A program made the position numbers and the translations under genes. DNA of 64,000 nucleotides from Streptomyces sp. CC208A (GTDB lineage Bacteria > Actinomycetota > Actinomycetes > Streptomycetales > Streptomycetaceae), in assembly GCF_030010625.1 (NCBI RefSeq), contig NZ_JASCXN010000022.1, positions 62,001 through 126,000 on the forward strand, given 5' to 3'. Each line of letters starts with the position of its first letter. Position 1 is the first letter of the stretch. The notes beneath the pieces were generated by a model, which saw only the letters and a list, made by a program, of their open reading frames with translations, did no database searches and was not told the DNA's origin. Positions 18,585 through 26,842 of the stretch are shown here, one piece after another.

Positions 18585-19868
18585 ATGACCAGCACCCTCC
18601 CGAGCCGACGACGCTTCCTGGCGCTCTCGGGCCTGGCCGCACTGTCCGTCTCGATGACCGCGGCCTGCGGCTCCGGCGGCGGACCGGCGGCCGACGGCAG
18701 GACGACCCTGGAGTGGTGGAACATCGCCACGACGGAACCGGGCAAGTCCCTCTTCCCGCAGATCTCCTCGGCGTTCACGGCCGCCCACCCGGACATCACG
18801 ATCAGGACGACCTCGCTGGAGAACGAGGCGTTCAAGTCCAAGCTGACCGCCACCACCGCTTCGGGCAGACTTCCCGACGTCTTCCAGACCTGGGGCGGCG
18901 GCGTGCTCCAGCAGCAGGTCGAGGCGGGGCTCGTCGAGGACCTCACCGACGCGCTCGACTGGGCGTCCGACCTCACCCCCGTCTCGCTGCAGGCCTATCA
19001 GTCCGGTGGCCGGACCTACGGGGTGCCCTACGACATCGGCATGGTCGGCTTCTGGTACAACAAGAAGCTCTTCGCCAAGGCCGGGATCGCCTCTCCGCCG
19101 GCCACCTGGGCCGAACTCCTCGAAGACGTCAGGAAGCTCAAGGCGGCGGGCGTCACGCCGATCGCCCTCGCCGGCAAGGAGAAGTGGCCGGGCCACTACT
19201 ACTGGGCCTACCTCGCGATGCGCGTCGCCGGACTCCCCGCCCTTCAACAGGCCGACACCACCAAGGACTTCACCGGTGCCGGCTTCGTCCAGGCGGGCGC
19301 CCACCTCAAGGAACTGGTCGACCTCCAGCCGTTCCAGGAGGGCTTCCTGGGCGCCGGCTACGCCACCCCCGGCGGGCAGGCCGCGACCATGGGCAACGGC
19401 AAGGCCGCCATGGAACTCATGGGCCAGTGGGGGCCGTCGGTGCAGAAGGACGCGGGCGCCGATCTCGGAGCGGACCTGGGCTTCTTCCCCTTCCCGACCG
19501 TCGACGGCGGTGTCGGCCAGGTCACCGAGGTGTTCGGCGGTGGCGGCGGCTTCGCGCTCCGCAAGGGCGCCCCGAAGGAGGCGCTGGACTTCCTGAAGTT
19601 CTTCGTCCTGGAGAACGAGTCCAAGCTGCTGGCCTCCAACGGCTACCTGCCGGTGGTCAAGGGCGCGGAGAGCCAGCTCACCGACGCCAACAAGAAGGTG
19701 GTGGCCGACAGCCTGGCCAAGGCGACGGGCTTCCAGCTCTTCCTCGACCAGGCGTATCCGCCGGCGGTCGGCCAGGAGGTCAACGACAGCGTCGCCGACC
19801 TCATCGCGGGCAAGAAGACGCCCGAGCAGGTCACCGCCTCGATCACCGAGGCTGCGAAGGGTGCCTAG
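18585..19868 (+). CDS. bxlE: Sugar ABC transporter substrate-binding lipoprotein (BxlE-like)
   Basis: Protein of 427 residues in ABC substrate-binding cluster CUT1. The N-terminus SRRRFLALSGLAALSVSMTAACGS combines a twin-arginine signal with a lipobox ending at Cys, so it is probably exported folded and anchored in the membrane. The body has LEWWNIATTEPG, LPDVFQTWGGG, YGVPYDIGMVGFWYN and MELMGQWGP, normal for oligosaccharide binders. Next to a LacI regulator and two permeases and among xylanases, its ligand is most likely xylobiose or a longer xylo-oligosaccharide. ATG at 18585 follows GGAGG. No ATPase gene is present here, so a shared MsiK-type ATPase is expected. Confidence 0.9.
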   Translation: MTSTLPSRRRFLALSGLAALSVSMTAACGSGGGPAADGRTTLEWWNIATTEPGKSLFPQISSAFTAAHPDITIRTTSLENEAFKSKLTATTASGRLPDVFQTWGGGVLQQQVEAGLVEDLTDALDWASDLTPVSLQAYQSGGRTYGVPYDIGMVGFWYNKKLFAKAGIASPPATWAELLEDVRKLKAAGVTPIALAGKEKWPGHYYWAYLAMRVAGLPALQQADTTKDFTGAGFVQAGAHLKELVDLQPFQEGFLGAGYATPGGQAATMGNGKAAMELMGQWGPSVQKDAGADLGADLGFFPFPTVDGGVGQVTEVFGGGGGFALRKGAPKEALDFLKFFVLENESKLLASNGYLPVVKGAESQLTDANKKVVADSLAKATGFQLFLDQAYPPAVGQEVNDSVADLIAGKKTPEQVTASITEAAKGA

Positions 19869-20874
19869 CCCCGTGTCCACCCTGACCCAGGACCCGGCAG
19901 GGGGCCCGGCCGAGAAGCGGACGGAGGACGCCGTGCCGGTGCGCCCGCCCGCCCCGGCCCGCTCGCTCCTGCGCGGGTGGGGGAGCTGGGTGTCGGTCGT
20001 CTGGTTCCTCGTCCCGGCCCTGGTCCTCTTCCTCGTCTTCGTCCTCGCCCCGATCGCCGTCGCCGTCTACACCGGCTTCTTCAAGTGGGGCGGGATCGGC
20101 CCCATGGACGACTTCGTCGGCCTCGCGAACTACACCAGGCTCTTCGCCGATCAGGTCTTCCTCGGCGACATGGGACGCGGGCTGTACCTGATCGTCCTGT
20201 CGGTCACGGTGCAGCTGCCGTTCGCGCTGTTCACCGCGGTCCTGCTCAACCAGAGGCTGCGCGGCCGGGCCGTCTACCGGATGCTGTTCTTCGCCCCGTA
20301 CATCCTGTCCGAGGTGGTCACGGCGGTCCTCTTCACCATGATCTTCCTTCCCGGCGACGGCATGGCCGACCACCTCGCCGGCGCCCTCGGCCTGGAGGGG
20401 CTGCAGGGCAGGTGGCTCGCCGATCCCTCGACGGTCATGCCGACCCTGTTCGTGGTCATGACCTGGAAGTACTTCGGCTTCCACATGATGCTCTTCCTCG
20501 CCGGGCTGCAGGGCATCCCGCGCGAGGTCCTCGACGCCGCCTCCATCGACGGCGCCGGCGCCTGGCAGCGCTTCCGGTACGTGACGCTGCCGCTGCTCGG
20601 CCCGACGATCCGGATCAGCGTCTTCCTCTCGGTCATCGGGGCCATCCAGCTCTTCGACCTGGTCTGGGTCATGACCGCGGGCGGGCCCAACCACTCCTCC
20701 GAGACGATGGCGATCTCGATGTTCCAGTTCGGGTTCAAGCGCTACCAGGTCGGCTACGCCAGTGCGATCAGCGTGGTGCTCTTCATGATCAGTCTGGTCT
20801 TCTCCCTCTTCTACCAGCGCTATGTGCTCCGCCGTGACCTGAGCGGGGCCGTCACCACGGGAGGCGGCCGATGA
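19861..20874 (+). CDS. bxlF: Sugar ABC permease (BxlF-like)
   Basis: Permease of 337 residues with six predicted membrane helices and the inner-membrane ABC loop (EVLDAASIDGAGAWQRFRYVTLPLL), which docks the ATPase. The first hydrophobic helix is SVVWFLVPALVLFLVFVLAPIAV. The GTG at 19861 overlaps the stop of the binding-protein gene; GTG at 19873 is an equally possible start. It forms a heterodimer with the product of the next gene. Confidence 0.9.
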   Translation: MPSPVSTLTQDPAGGPAEKRTEDAVPVRPPAPARSLLRGWGSWVSVVWFLVPALVLFLVFVLAPIAVAVYTGFFKWGGIGPMDDFVGLANYTRLFADQVFLGDMGRGLYLIVLSVTVQLPFALFTAVLLNQRLRGRAVYRMLFFAPYILSEVVTAVLFTMIFLPGDGMADHLAGALGLEGLQGRWLADPSTVMPTLFVVMTWKYFGFHMMLFLAGLQGIPREVLDAASIDGAGAWQRFRYVTLPLLGPTIRISVFLSVIGAIQLFDLVWVMTAGGPNHSSETMAISMFQFGFKRYQVGYASAISVVLFMISLVFSLFYQRYVLRRDLSGAVTTGGGR

Positions 20875-21701
20875 ACGCCCGCAAGGCGGCACGCGGTCTG
20901 TCGCTGCACGCCGTGGTCTGGCTGATCGCCGCGTTCGTCGTCGTACCGCTGATCTACGCGGTGATCTCCGGGTTCAAGAGCACCGGCGAGCTGACGAGCA
21001 ATCCGTTCGGGCTGCCCGGGCAGTGGAAGACCGGCAACTACACCGGCATCCTCGGCGACGGGATGTTCTGGCGGCAGATCGCCAACAGCGCGGGCATCGC
21101 GATCGGCACGACGCTCTGCACGGTGGCGGCCTCCGCGATGGCGGCGTTCGTCCTGGCCCGCTACGCCTTCCGCGGCAGGGAGTTGTTCTACACGCTGTTC
21201 ACGATCGGGCTGATGTTCCCGTTCGCGGTGGCCGTCCTGCCGCTCTTCCTGCTGCTGCGCACCTTCGGCCTGCTCGACAACCCGCTCGGAGTGATCCTCC
21301 CGCAGGCCGCCTTCGGACTCCCCATGACGATCATCATCCTGCGCGGCTTCTTCCGGACCATCCCGGCGGAGATCGAGGAGGCGGCCGTCATGGACGGCTG
21401 CGGCAAGTTCCGCTTCTTCTGGAAGATCCTGCTGCCGATGGCGCGGCCGGCGCTCGGCACGGTCTCGGTCCTCGCGATCGTCGCGAGCTGGAACAACTTC
21501 TTCCTGCCGCTCCTTGTGTTCAACGACCCGAAGTGGCAGACGATCCCCGTCGGCGTCCAGCAGTTCCAGGGCCAGTACTCGACCGACTACGCTCTCGTCC
21601 TCGCCTACATCGTGCTCGCCATGGTCCCCGCCCTCGCCTTCTACGCCGTCGCCGAGCGCCAGCTGATCGGCGGCCTCACCGCGGGCGCCACCAAGGGCTG
21701 A
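20871..21701 (+). CDS. bxlG: Sugar ABC permease (BxlG-like)
   Basis: Second permease subunit, 276 residues, with six membrane helices and the EAA loop IPAEIEEAAVMDGCGKFRFF. Its ATG overlaps the previous stop as ATGA, which points to translational coupling. C-terminal AVAERQLIGGLTAGATKG is the normal end of this subfamily. Role: inner-membrane half of a xylo-oligosaccharide importer. Confidence 0.9.
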   Translation: MNARKAARGLSLHAVVWLIAAFVVVPLIYAVISGFKSTGELTSNPFGLPGQWKTGNYTGILGDGMFWRQIANSAGIAIGTTLCTVAASAMAAFVLARYAFRGRELFYTLFTIGLMFPFAVAVLPLFLLLRTFGLLDNPLGVILPQAAFGLPMTIIILRGFFRTIPAEIEEAAVMDGCGKFRFFWKILLPMARPALGTVSVLAIVASWNNFFLPLLVFNDPKWQTIPVGVQQFQGQYSTDYALVLAYIVLAMVPALAFYAVAERQLIGGLTAGATKG

Positions 21702-21737
21702 CCCGTCCCGCTCGACCCCACCTCCCGAGGAGACCTC

Positions 21738-23135
21738 GTGAAACGTCTGACCGCCCTGACAGCCGTCATAATGTTAGCGCTAACATCACAGGCCGCGGCC
21801 GACCCCGCGCGACCCGCCGCCGCCCCCGCCCGACCCGTCATCGACTTCCGTTCCGAGCTCCAGCCCATCGACGGATTCGGCTTCTCGATGGCCTTCCAGC
21901 GGGCCGACCTGCTGCACGGCGCACGCGGCCTCGGCCCGGCCAAGCGGCGCGAGGTGCTCGACCTGCTGTTCAGCAAGGACAAGGGCGCGGGCCTCTCGAT
22001 CCTGCGCCTGGGCATCGGATCGTCGACCGACACGGTCTACGACCACATGCCCACGATCCTGCCGGCCGACCCCGGCGGCCCCGACGCCACACCGGCGTAC
22101 GTCTGGGACGGCTGGGACGGCGGCCAGGTCTGGCTCGCCAAGGAGGCCAAGAAGTACGGCGTCGAACGGTTCTTCGCCGACGCCTGGAGCGCCCCGGCCT
22201 TCATGAAGACCAACAACAACGAGAACGACGGCGGCGAACTGCTGCCCGCCTGGCGCCAGGCCTACGCGAACTACCTCGTCCAGTACGCGAAGTTCTACCA
22301 GCGCGAAGGCATCGGGATCACCGACCTGGGCTTCACCAACGAACCCGACTGGACGGCGACCTACGCCTCCATGCGGTTCACCCCGCAACAGGCCGTCGAC
22401 TTCCTCAAGGTGCTCGGGCCGACCGTCCGCGCATCCGGTCTGAAGACCGAGCTGGTCTGCTGCGACGCCGCCGGCTGGGACCGGCAGATCGCCTTCACCG
22501 AGGCCATCGAGGCGGACCCCGAGGCCGACAAGGCCGTACGGACCATCACCGGCCACCGCTACAGCGGCCCGACCACCGTCCCGCAGCCCACCGACAAACG
22601 CGTGTGGATGTCGGAATGGTCGCCGGACGGCACCACCTGGAACGAGAAATGGGACGACGGCAGCGGCTACGACGGCCTCACCGTCGCGGCCGACATCCAG
22701 AACACCCTCACCGTCGGCAACGCCAACGCCTACGTCTACTGGGTCGGCGCCTCCCTCGGCACGACCCGGGGACTCGTCCGGCTCGCCAACCCCGGTGACG
22801 ACTACCGCGTCTCCAAGCGGTACTGGGCACTGGCCGCCTTCAGCCGGTTCATCCGCCCCGACGCCGTCCGCGTACCGGTCACGAACACCGACCCGGCACT
22901 CCAGATCACGGCCTTCCGCAACACCGACGGCAGCCGCGTCATCGAGATCCTCAACACCGCGACCACCGAACGCTCCACCACCTTCTCCCTGCGCGGCGGA
23001 CACGACCGGCACCCCGAGGGCTACGTCACCGACGAGACCCGCTCGATCGCCCCGGCCGACATCGTCTCCACGCACGGCACCAGCCTCACGGCGAAGCTCG
23101 CCCCGCGCGCGCTGACCACGATCGTCCTCGACTGA
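21738..23135 (+). CDS. GH30 glycosidase (glucuronoxylanase or beta-xylosidase type)
   Basis: Secreted glycosidase of 465 residues. The GH30 TIM barrel has acid/base E202 in GFTNEPDW and nucleophile E293 in WMSEWSPDG, and a beta-sandwich tail (FRNTDGSRVIEILN). Members of GH30 in xylan operons cut glucuronoxylan or xylo-oligosaccharides. GTG at 21738 has CGAGGAGA upstream. Codon 13 is TTA (21774-21776), flanked by other rare codons ATA, CTA, ACA and TCA. These make up a perfect 16-bp palindrome within the signal peptide. The gene follows the permease by 36 bases in the same operon. Confidence 0.88.
   Translation: MKRLTALTAVIMLALTSQAAADPARPAAAPARPVIDFRSELQPIDGFGFSMAFQRADLLHGARGLGPAKRREVLDLLFSKDKGAGLSILRLGIGSSTDTVYDHMPTILPADPGGPDATPAYVWDGWDGGQVWLAKEAKKYGVERFFADAWSAPAFMKTNNNENDGGELLPAWRQAYANYLVQYAKFYQREGIGITDLGFTNEPDWTATYASMRFTPQQAVDFLKVLGPTVRASGLKTELVCCDAAGWDRQIAFTEAIEADPEADKAVRTITGHRYSGPTTVPQPTDKRVWMSEWSPDGTTWNEKWDDGSGYDGLTVAADIQNTLTVGNANAYVYWVGASLGTTRGLVRLANPGDDYRVSKRYWALAAFSRFIRPDAVRVPVTNTDPALQITAFRNTDGSRVIEILNTATTERSTTFSLRGGHDRHPEGYVTDETRSIAPADIVSTHGTSLTAKLAPRALTTIVLD
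21771..21786. promoter_or_regulatory. ATGTTAGCGCTAACAT palindrome inside GH30 signal peptide
   Basis: Perfect 16-bp palindrome of the LacI-family operator style (central CG, TTAGCGCTAA core), different from the CGAAA sites. It lies at codons 12-17 of the GH30 gene. If bound, it would act as an intragenic roadblock for the distal half of the operon. The GC-poor codons it forces are out of character for the region, so selection for the sequence is plausible. Confidence 0.6.
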
Positions 23136-23161
23136 ACCGCCCATCCCCCGAGGAGTCCTCC

Positions 23162-24202
23162 ATGCCCACGTCCCGGCATCTCATCGCCCTGTCCGCCGTC
23201 GTCTGCCTGACGGCCGGCCTCGCCGCCGCGCCCGCCACCGCCGAACCCCGCCCGAAGACGCTCGGCGAACTGGCCAAGAAGCACCACAAGTACTTCGGAT
23301 CCGCCACCGACAACCCCGAGTTCACCGACGTCGCCTATCTCAAGCTCCTCGGCAGCGAGTTCGGGCAGACCACCCCCGGCAACGCCATGAAGTGGTACGC
23401 CACCGAACCCGAGCGCGGCGTCTTCGACTTCACCGAAGCCGACGAGGTCGTGGCCTTCGCCAAGGCCCACCACCAGAAGGTCCGCGGCCACACCCTCATC
23501 TGGCACAACCAGCTCCCCGACTGGCTCACCGAGCGCACCTGGACCGCCGACGAACTGCGCGCCGTCCTCAAGAACCACATCCAGACCGTGGTCCGGCACT
23601 ACAAGGGCCAGGTCATCCACTGGGACGTCGTCAACGAGGCGTTCGACGAGGACGGCACCTACCGCGAGACCCTCTTCTACAAGACGCTCGGCCCCGGCTA
23701 CATCGCCGACGCCCTGCGCTGGGCCCACGAGATCGACCCGCACGCCAAGCTGTACCTCAACGACTACAACGTCGACGGCATCGGTCCCAAGAGCGACGCC
23801 TACTACACCCTCATCAAGCAGCTGAAGGCCGACGGCGTCCCGGTGGAGGGCTTCGGCATCCAGGGCCATCTGGCGCTCCAGTACGGCTTCCCCACCGACG
23901 TCCGGCAGAACATGCAGCGCTTCGCCGACCTCGGCGTCGAGGTCGCGGTCACCGAACTCGACATCCGGATGAACCTCCCCGCGACCCCGGAGAAACTCGC
24001 CACCCAGGCCACCTGGTACGCCGACTACGTCAAGGCCTGCCTGGAGGTCAAGAGATGCGTCGGCGTCACCATCTGGGACTACACGGACAAGTACTCGTGG
24101 ATCCCCTCCGTCTTCCCCGGCGAGGGCGCCGCCCTGCCCTACGACGAGAACCTGATGCCCAAGCCCGCCTACCACGCCATCAGGAAGGTACTGGGCGGAT
24201 GA
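23162..24202 (+). CDS. Endo-1,4-beta-xylanase, GH10, single domain
   Basis: Secreted GH10 xylanase of 346 residues without a binding module. Signal peptide ends near ATAEPRP. Acid/base E159 in WDVVNEAF and nucleophile E265 in VTELDIRM are present, with HTLIWHNQ and the C-terminal WDYTDKYSW motif. It differs from the XlnA-like enzyme at 15559-17001, which has a CBM13. The stop overlaps the start of the next gene as ATGA. It probably acts on soluble xylan or on oligosaccharides outside the cell. Confidence 0.92.
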   Translation: MPTSRHLIALSAVVCLTAGLAAAPATAEPRPKTLGELAKKHHKYFGSATDNPEFTDVAYLKLLGSEFGQTTPGNAMKWYATEPERGVFDFTEADEVVAFAKAHHQKVRGHTLIWHNQLPDWLTERTWTADELRAVLKNHIQTVVRHYKGQVIHWDVVNEAFDEDGTYRETLFYKTLGPGYIADALRWAHEIDPHAKLYLNDYNVDGIGPKSDAYYTLIKQLKADGVPVEGFGIQGHLALQYGFPTDVRQNMQRFADLGVEVAVTELDIRMNLPATPEKLATQATWYADYVKACLEVKRCVGVTIWDYTDKYSWIPSVFPGEGAALPYDENLMPKPAYHAIRKVLGG

Positions 24203-25245
24203 TCAGGACGGCGATCGTCGGAACGGGCGGGATCGCCGGCATCTGCCACGTCCCCGCCCTCCGGGCCCAGGCGCACCGGGCCGAGATCGTGGCGGCCGTC
24301 GACGTGGACGCCGTACGCGCCGAGGCGTTCGCGGCCGAACACGGAATCCCCGCGGTCTACACCGACCTGTCCACGATGCTCGACGAGCAGCGTCCTGACC
24401 TCGTGCACCTGTGCACGCCGCCGTTCCTGCACGCCGAACAGGCCGTGGCCTGCCTGGAGTCGGGGGCGTGGGTGTGGTGCGAGAAGCCGGTGGCGCTGTC
24501 GCTGGCCGAGCTCGACCGGATCCGCGCCGCCGAGGGGCCCGCCGCCGCGGGCGCGGTGTTCCAGCACCGGTACGGCCCCGGCGCCCGGTACCTGCGCGAC
24601 CGGATCGAGGCCGGGACGCTGGGCCGCCCGCTGGTCGCGCAGTGCGTCACGGCGTGGTACCGCGACGAGGCCTACTACGACGTGCCCTGGCGCGGCACCT
24701 GGCGGAGCGAGGGCGGCGGCCCGACGCTCGGCCACGGCATCCACCAGATGGACCTGATGCTCCAGGTGCTCGGCCCGTGGGCCGAGGTACGCGCGATGGC
24801 CGGCCGCCTCGAACGCGACATCCAGACCGAGGACGTGTCCACGGCCCTGGTCCGGTTCGAGAACGGCGCCATCGCGACGGTCGTCAACAGCGTCCTCTCC
24901 CCCCGCGAGGAGAGCTACCTGCGCTTCGACCTCACCGACGCCACCGTCGAACTGCGGCACCTGTACGGCTACTCCCACACGGACTGGACGTTCACCGCCA
25001 GGTCCCCCCGCGCGACGTGGGAGCCGCCCGACGACCGGCCCAGCTCGCACACCGTCCAGCTCGCGGCCTTCCTGGACGGCTACGAGGCGGGGATCCGGCC
25101 CGACCTCGGCCGGTCGACCATGGAACTGGTCACCGCCCTGTACAAGGCCGCGATCACCGGCCGGCCGGTCCGGCGCGGCGAGATCGACACGGCCGACCCG
25201 TTCTACGGATCGCTGCACGGGGGACGCCCGGAGGTGTTCCGATGA
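24199..25245 (+). CDS. Gfo/Idh/MocA-family oxidoreductase
   Basis: Cytoplasmic NAD(P)-dependent sugar dehydrogenase-like protein of 348 residues. The Rossmann motif IVGTGGIAGICH lies at the N-terminus. CEKPVALS is the conserved EKP motif, and GGGPTLGHGIHQMDL carries the catalytic His/Asp of the family. Embedded between xylanase and PmoA-like genes, each coupled by overlapping stop-start, it is probably a step in metabolism of a sugar released from arabinoxylan, for example an aldonic or uronic acid derivative. The substrate is not determinable. Confidence 0.85.
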   Translation: MIRTAIVGTGGIAGICHVPALRAQAHRAEIVAAVDVDAVRAEAFAAEHGIPAVYTDLSTMLDEQRPDLVHLCTPPFLHAEQAVACLESGAWVWCEKPVALSLAELDRIRAAEGPAAAGAVFQHRYGPGARYLRDRIEAGTLGRPLVAQCVTAWYRDEAYYDVPWRGTWRSEGGGPTLGHGIHQMDLMLQVLGPWAEVRAMAGRLERDIQTEDVSTALVRFENGAIATVVNSVLSPREESYLRFDLTDATVELRHLYGYSHTDWTFTARSPRATWEPPDDRPSSHTVQLAAFLDGYEAGIRPDLGRSTMELVTALYKAAITGRPVRRGEIDTADPFYGSLHGGRPEVFR

Positions 25246-26102
25246 CCTTCGAACTCACCCGGAACGAGGACTCGTCGACCGTCCGGACCCGCGGAGTCGA
25301 CCTCTTCCGCTACGTGCACCGGCCGGTCATGGACCCCTTCGAGGCGCCGAAGCCCTACCTCCACCCGGTGCGCACGCTCGCCGGGAACGTGGTCACCGGA
25401 TACCGCCCGCACGACCACCGCTGGCACAAGGGCGTCCAGATGACGGCCTCGTGGGTGTCGGGGCAGAACTTCTGGGGCGGTGGCACCTACCTGCGCGGGC
25501 AGGGGTACGTCGACCTGCCGAACCTCGGCACCATGCGCAGCCTCACCGTGTCCGCCGAGACGGGCCACGACCGCGCCGTCATCACCGAGGACCTGGCCTG
25601 GCACACGCAGGCGGGGGACCACTGGATCGACGAGCGCCGCACGCTGACCGCACGCGACGTCGAGGCCGACTCCTGGACCCTGGAGGTCACCACCGCACTC
25701 ACCAACGTCCACGACACCACCCTGGTGTTCGGCAGCCCGGGCACGCAGGGAAGGGAACTCGCCGGATACTCCGGCCTGTTCTGGCGCGGCCCGCGCGACT
25801 TCACCGGCGGGCAGGTGATCGGCCCCGCGATGGGCGAGAAGGGCGACTGGCTGGCCTTCGTCGGCACCCACGACGAGGTCGACCGCTCCTCCACCCTCCT
25901 GTTCCTGGACGACCCGGAAACCCCCTGCCGCTGGTTCGTCCGCAGCGATCCCTTCCCCGCCGTCAACCCGTCCCTGGCCTTCGACGAGGAACTGCAGCTG
26001 GCCCCCGGCGACACCCTGTCGCGCCGCCACCGGATCGTCGTGGCCGACGGCGCGTGGACCCCCGCGCGCCTGTCCCGGCACGTCGCGGAGCACCCGTGGT
26101 GA
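25242..26102 (+). CDS. PmoA-family protein (DUF6807)
   Basis: Protein of 286 residues that I recognise as the PmoA/DUF6807 family by YLHPVRTLAGNVVTGYRPHDHRWHKG, FWGGGTYLRGQG and FGSPGTQGRELAGYSGLFWRGPRDF. The conserved His-rich block HDHRWHKG suggests metal or sugar binding. Family members are often encoded next to Gfo/Idh/MocA dehydrogenases, as here, and act in sugar acid or sugar oxidation pathways not yet defined. Start and stop overlap both neighbours. Confidence 0.8.
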   Translation: MTFELTRNEDSSTVRTRGVDLFRYVHRPVMDPFEAPKPYLHPVRTLAGNVVTGYRPHDHRWHKGVQMTASWVSGQNFWGGGTYLRGQGYVDLPNLGTMRSLTVSAETGHDRAVITEDLAWHTQAGDHWIDERRTLTARDVEADSWTLEVTTALTNVHDTTLVFGSPGTQGRELAGYSGLFWRGPRDFTGGQVIGPAMGEKGDWLAFVGTHDEVDRSSTLLFLDDPETPCRWFVRSDPFPAVNPSLAFDEELQLAPGDTLSRRHRIVVADGAWTPARLSRHVAEHPW

Positions 26103-26842
26103 CCCCGCTCCCCGGCGGCGTGGGGATCTCCGAGCTGACCGTGTACGACTGGGAGGCCGCCGACGGCCTGTGCGGGGGCACGCCCCACATGCACCTCGTC
26201 TGCTCGGAGGCGTACGTCGTCATCGGCGGCGCGGGCAGCGTCCAGACCCTCACCACCAGCGGCTTCGCCGACACCCCGCTGCACCCCGGCGACGTCGTCC
26301 GGTTCACCCCCGGCACGATCCACCGCCTCGTCAACGCCGGCGGTCTGCGCCTCCTGGTGCTCATGCAGAACAGCGGACTCCCCGAGGCGGGCGACGCCGT
26401 CTTCACCTTCCCCGCCCCCGTCCTCGCCGATGCCCACGCGTACCGCAGGGCGGCCACCCTGACCGGCGACCACGCCGCGGCGGCGCGCCGCCGCCGCGAC
26501 CTGGCCCTCGAAGGGTTCCTGGCCTTGCGCGAAGGCGGGCTGCGGGAGTTCCACGCCGCGGCCCGCCGCCTGAAGCGCGATCTCCTCGACGCCTGGCGGA
26601 TCCGCTGGCGCGACGGCCCGCTGGCGGCGGCCCTCGCGACCGGCCGCCAACTGGAGGCGCTGAAGGCCGGAGACCTCTCCCACCTCGACCAGGGCGCCGT
26701 GTCACGGCTGGAACGCCCGGAGCGCCGAAGCTTCGGCATGTGCGGCCGCCTGCACCCGTACGCCGTCCCCGACCCCCCGACGCGACCGCCCCGCGGTCCC
26801 TCGGGTCCATCGCACCCCCACACCCCGAAGGAGCACTTCTGA
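26099..26842 (+). CDS. Cupin-domain protein
   Basis: Protein of 247 residues. Residues 1-110 form a cupin barrel with metal-type motifs (GTPHMHLVCSEAYVVIGGAG and HPGDVVRFTPGTIHRLVN). The rest is an Arg-rich helical region (RRRRDLALEGFLALREGG) with no recognised domain. GTG at 26099 overlaps the previous stop, and the gene ends at the next start (TGATG). In this operon it may be a sugar isomerase-like enzyme or a sensor for a released sugar; function uncertain. Confidence 0.8.
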   Translation: MTPLPGGVGISELTVYDWEAADGLCGGTPHMHLVCSEAYVVIGGAGSVQTLTTSGFADTPLHPGDVVRFTPGTIHRLVNAGGLRLLVLMQNSGLPEAGDAVFTFPAPVLADAHAYRRAATLTGDHAAAARRRRDLALEGFLALREGGLREFHAAARRLKRDLLDAWRIRWRDGPLAAALATGRQLEALKAGDLSHLDQGAVSRLERPERRSFGMCGRLHPYAVPDPPTRPPRGPSGPSHPHTPKEHF

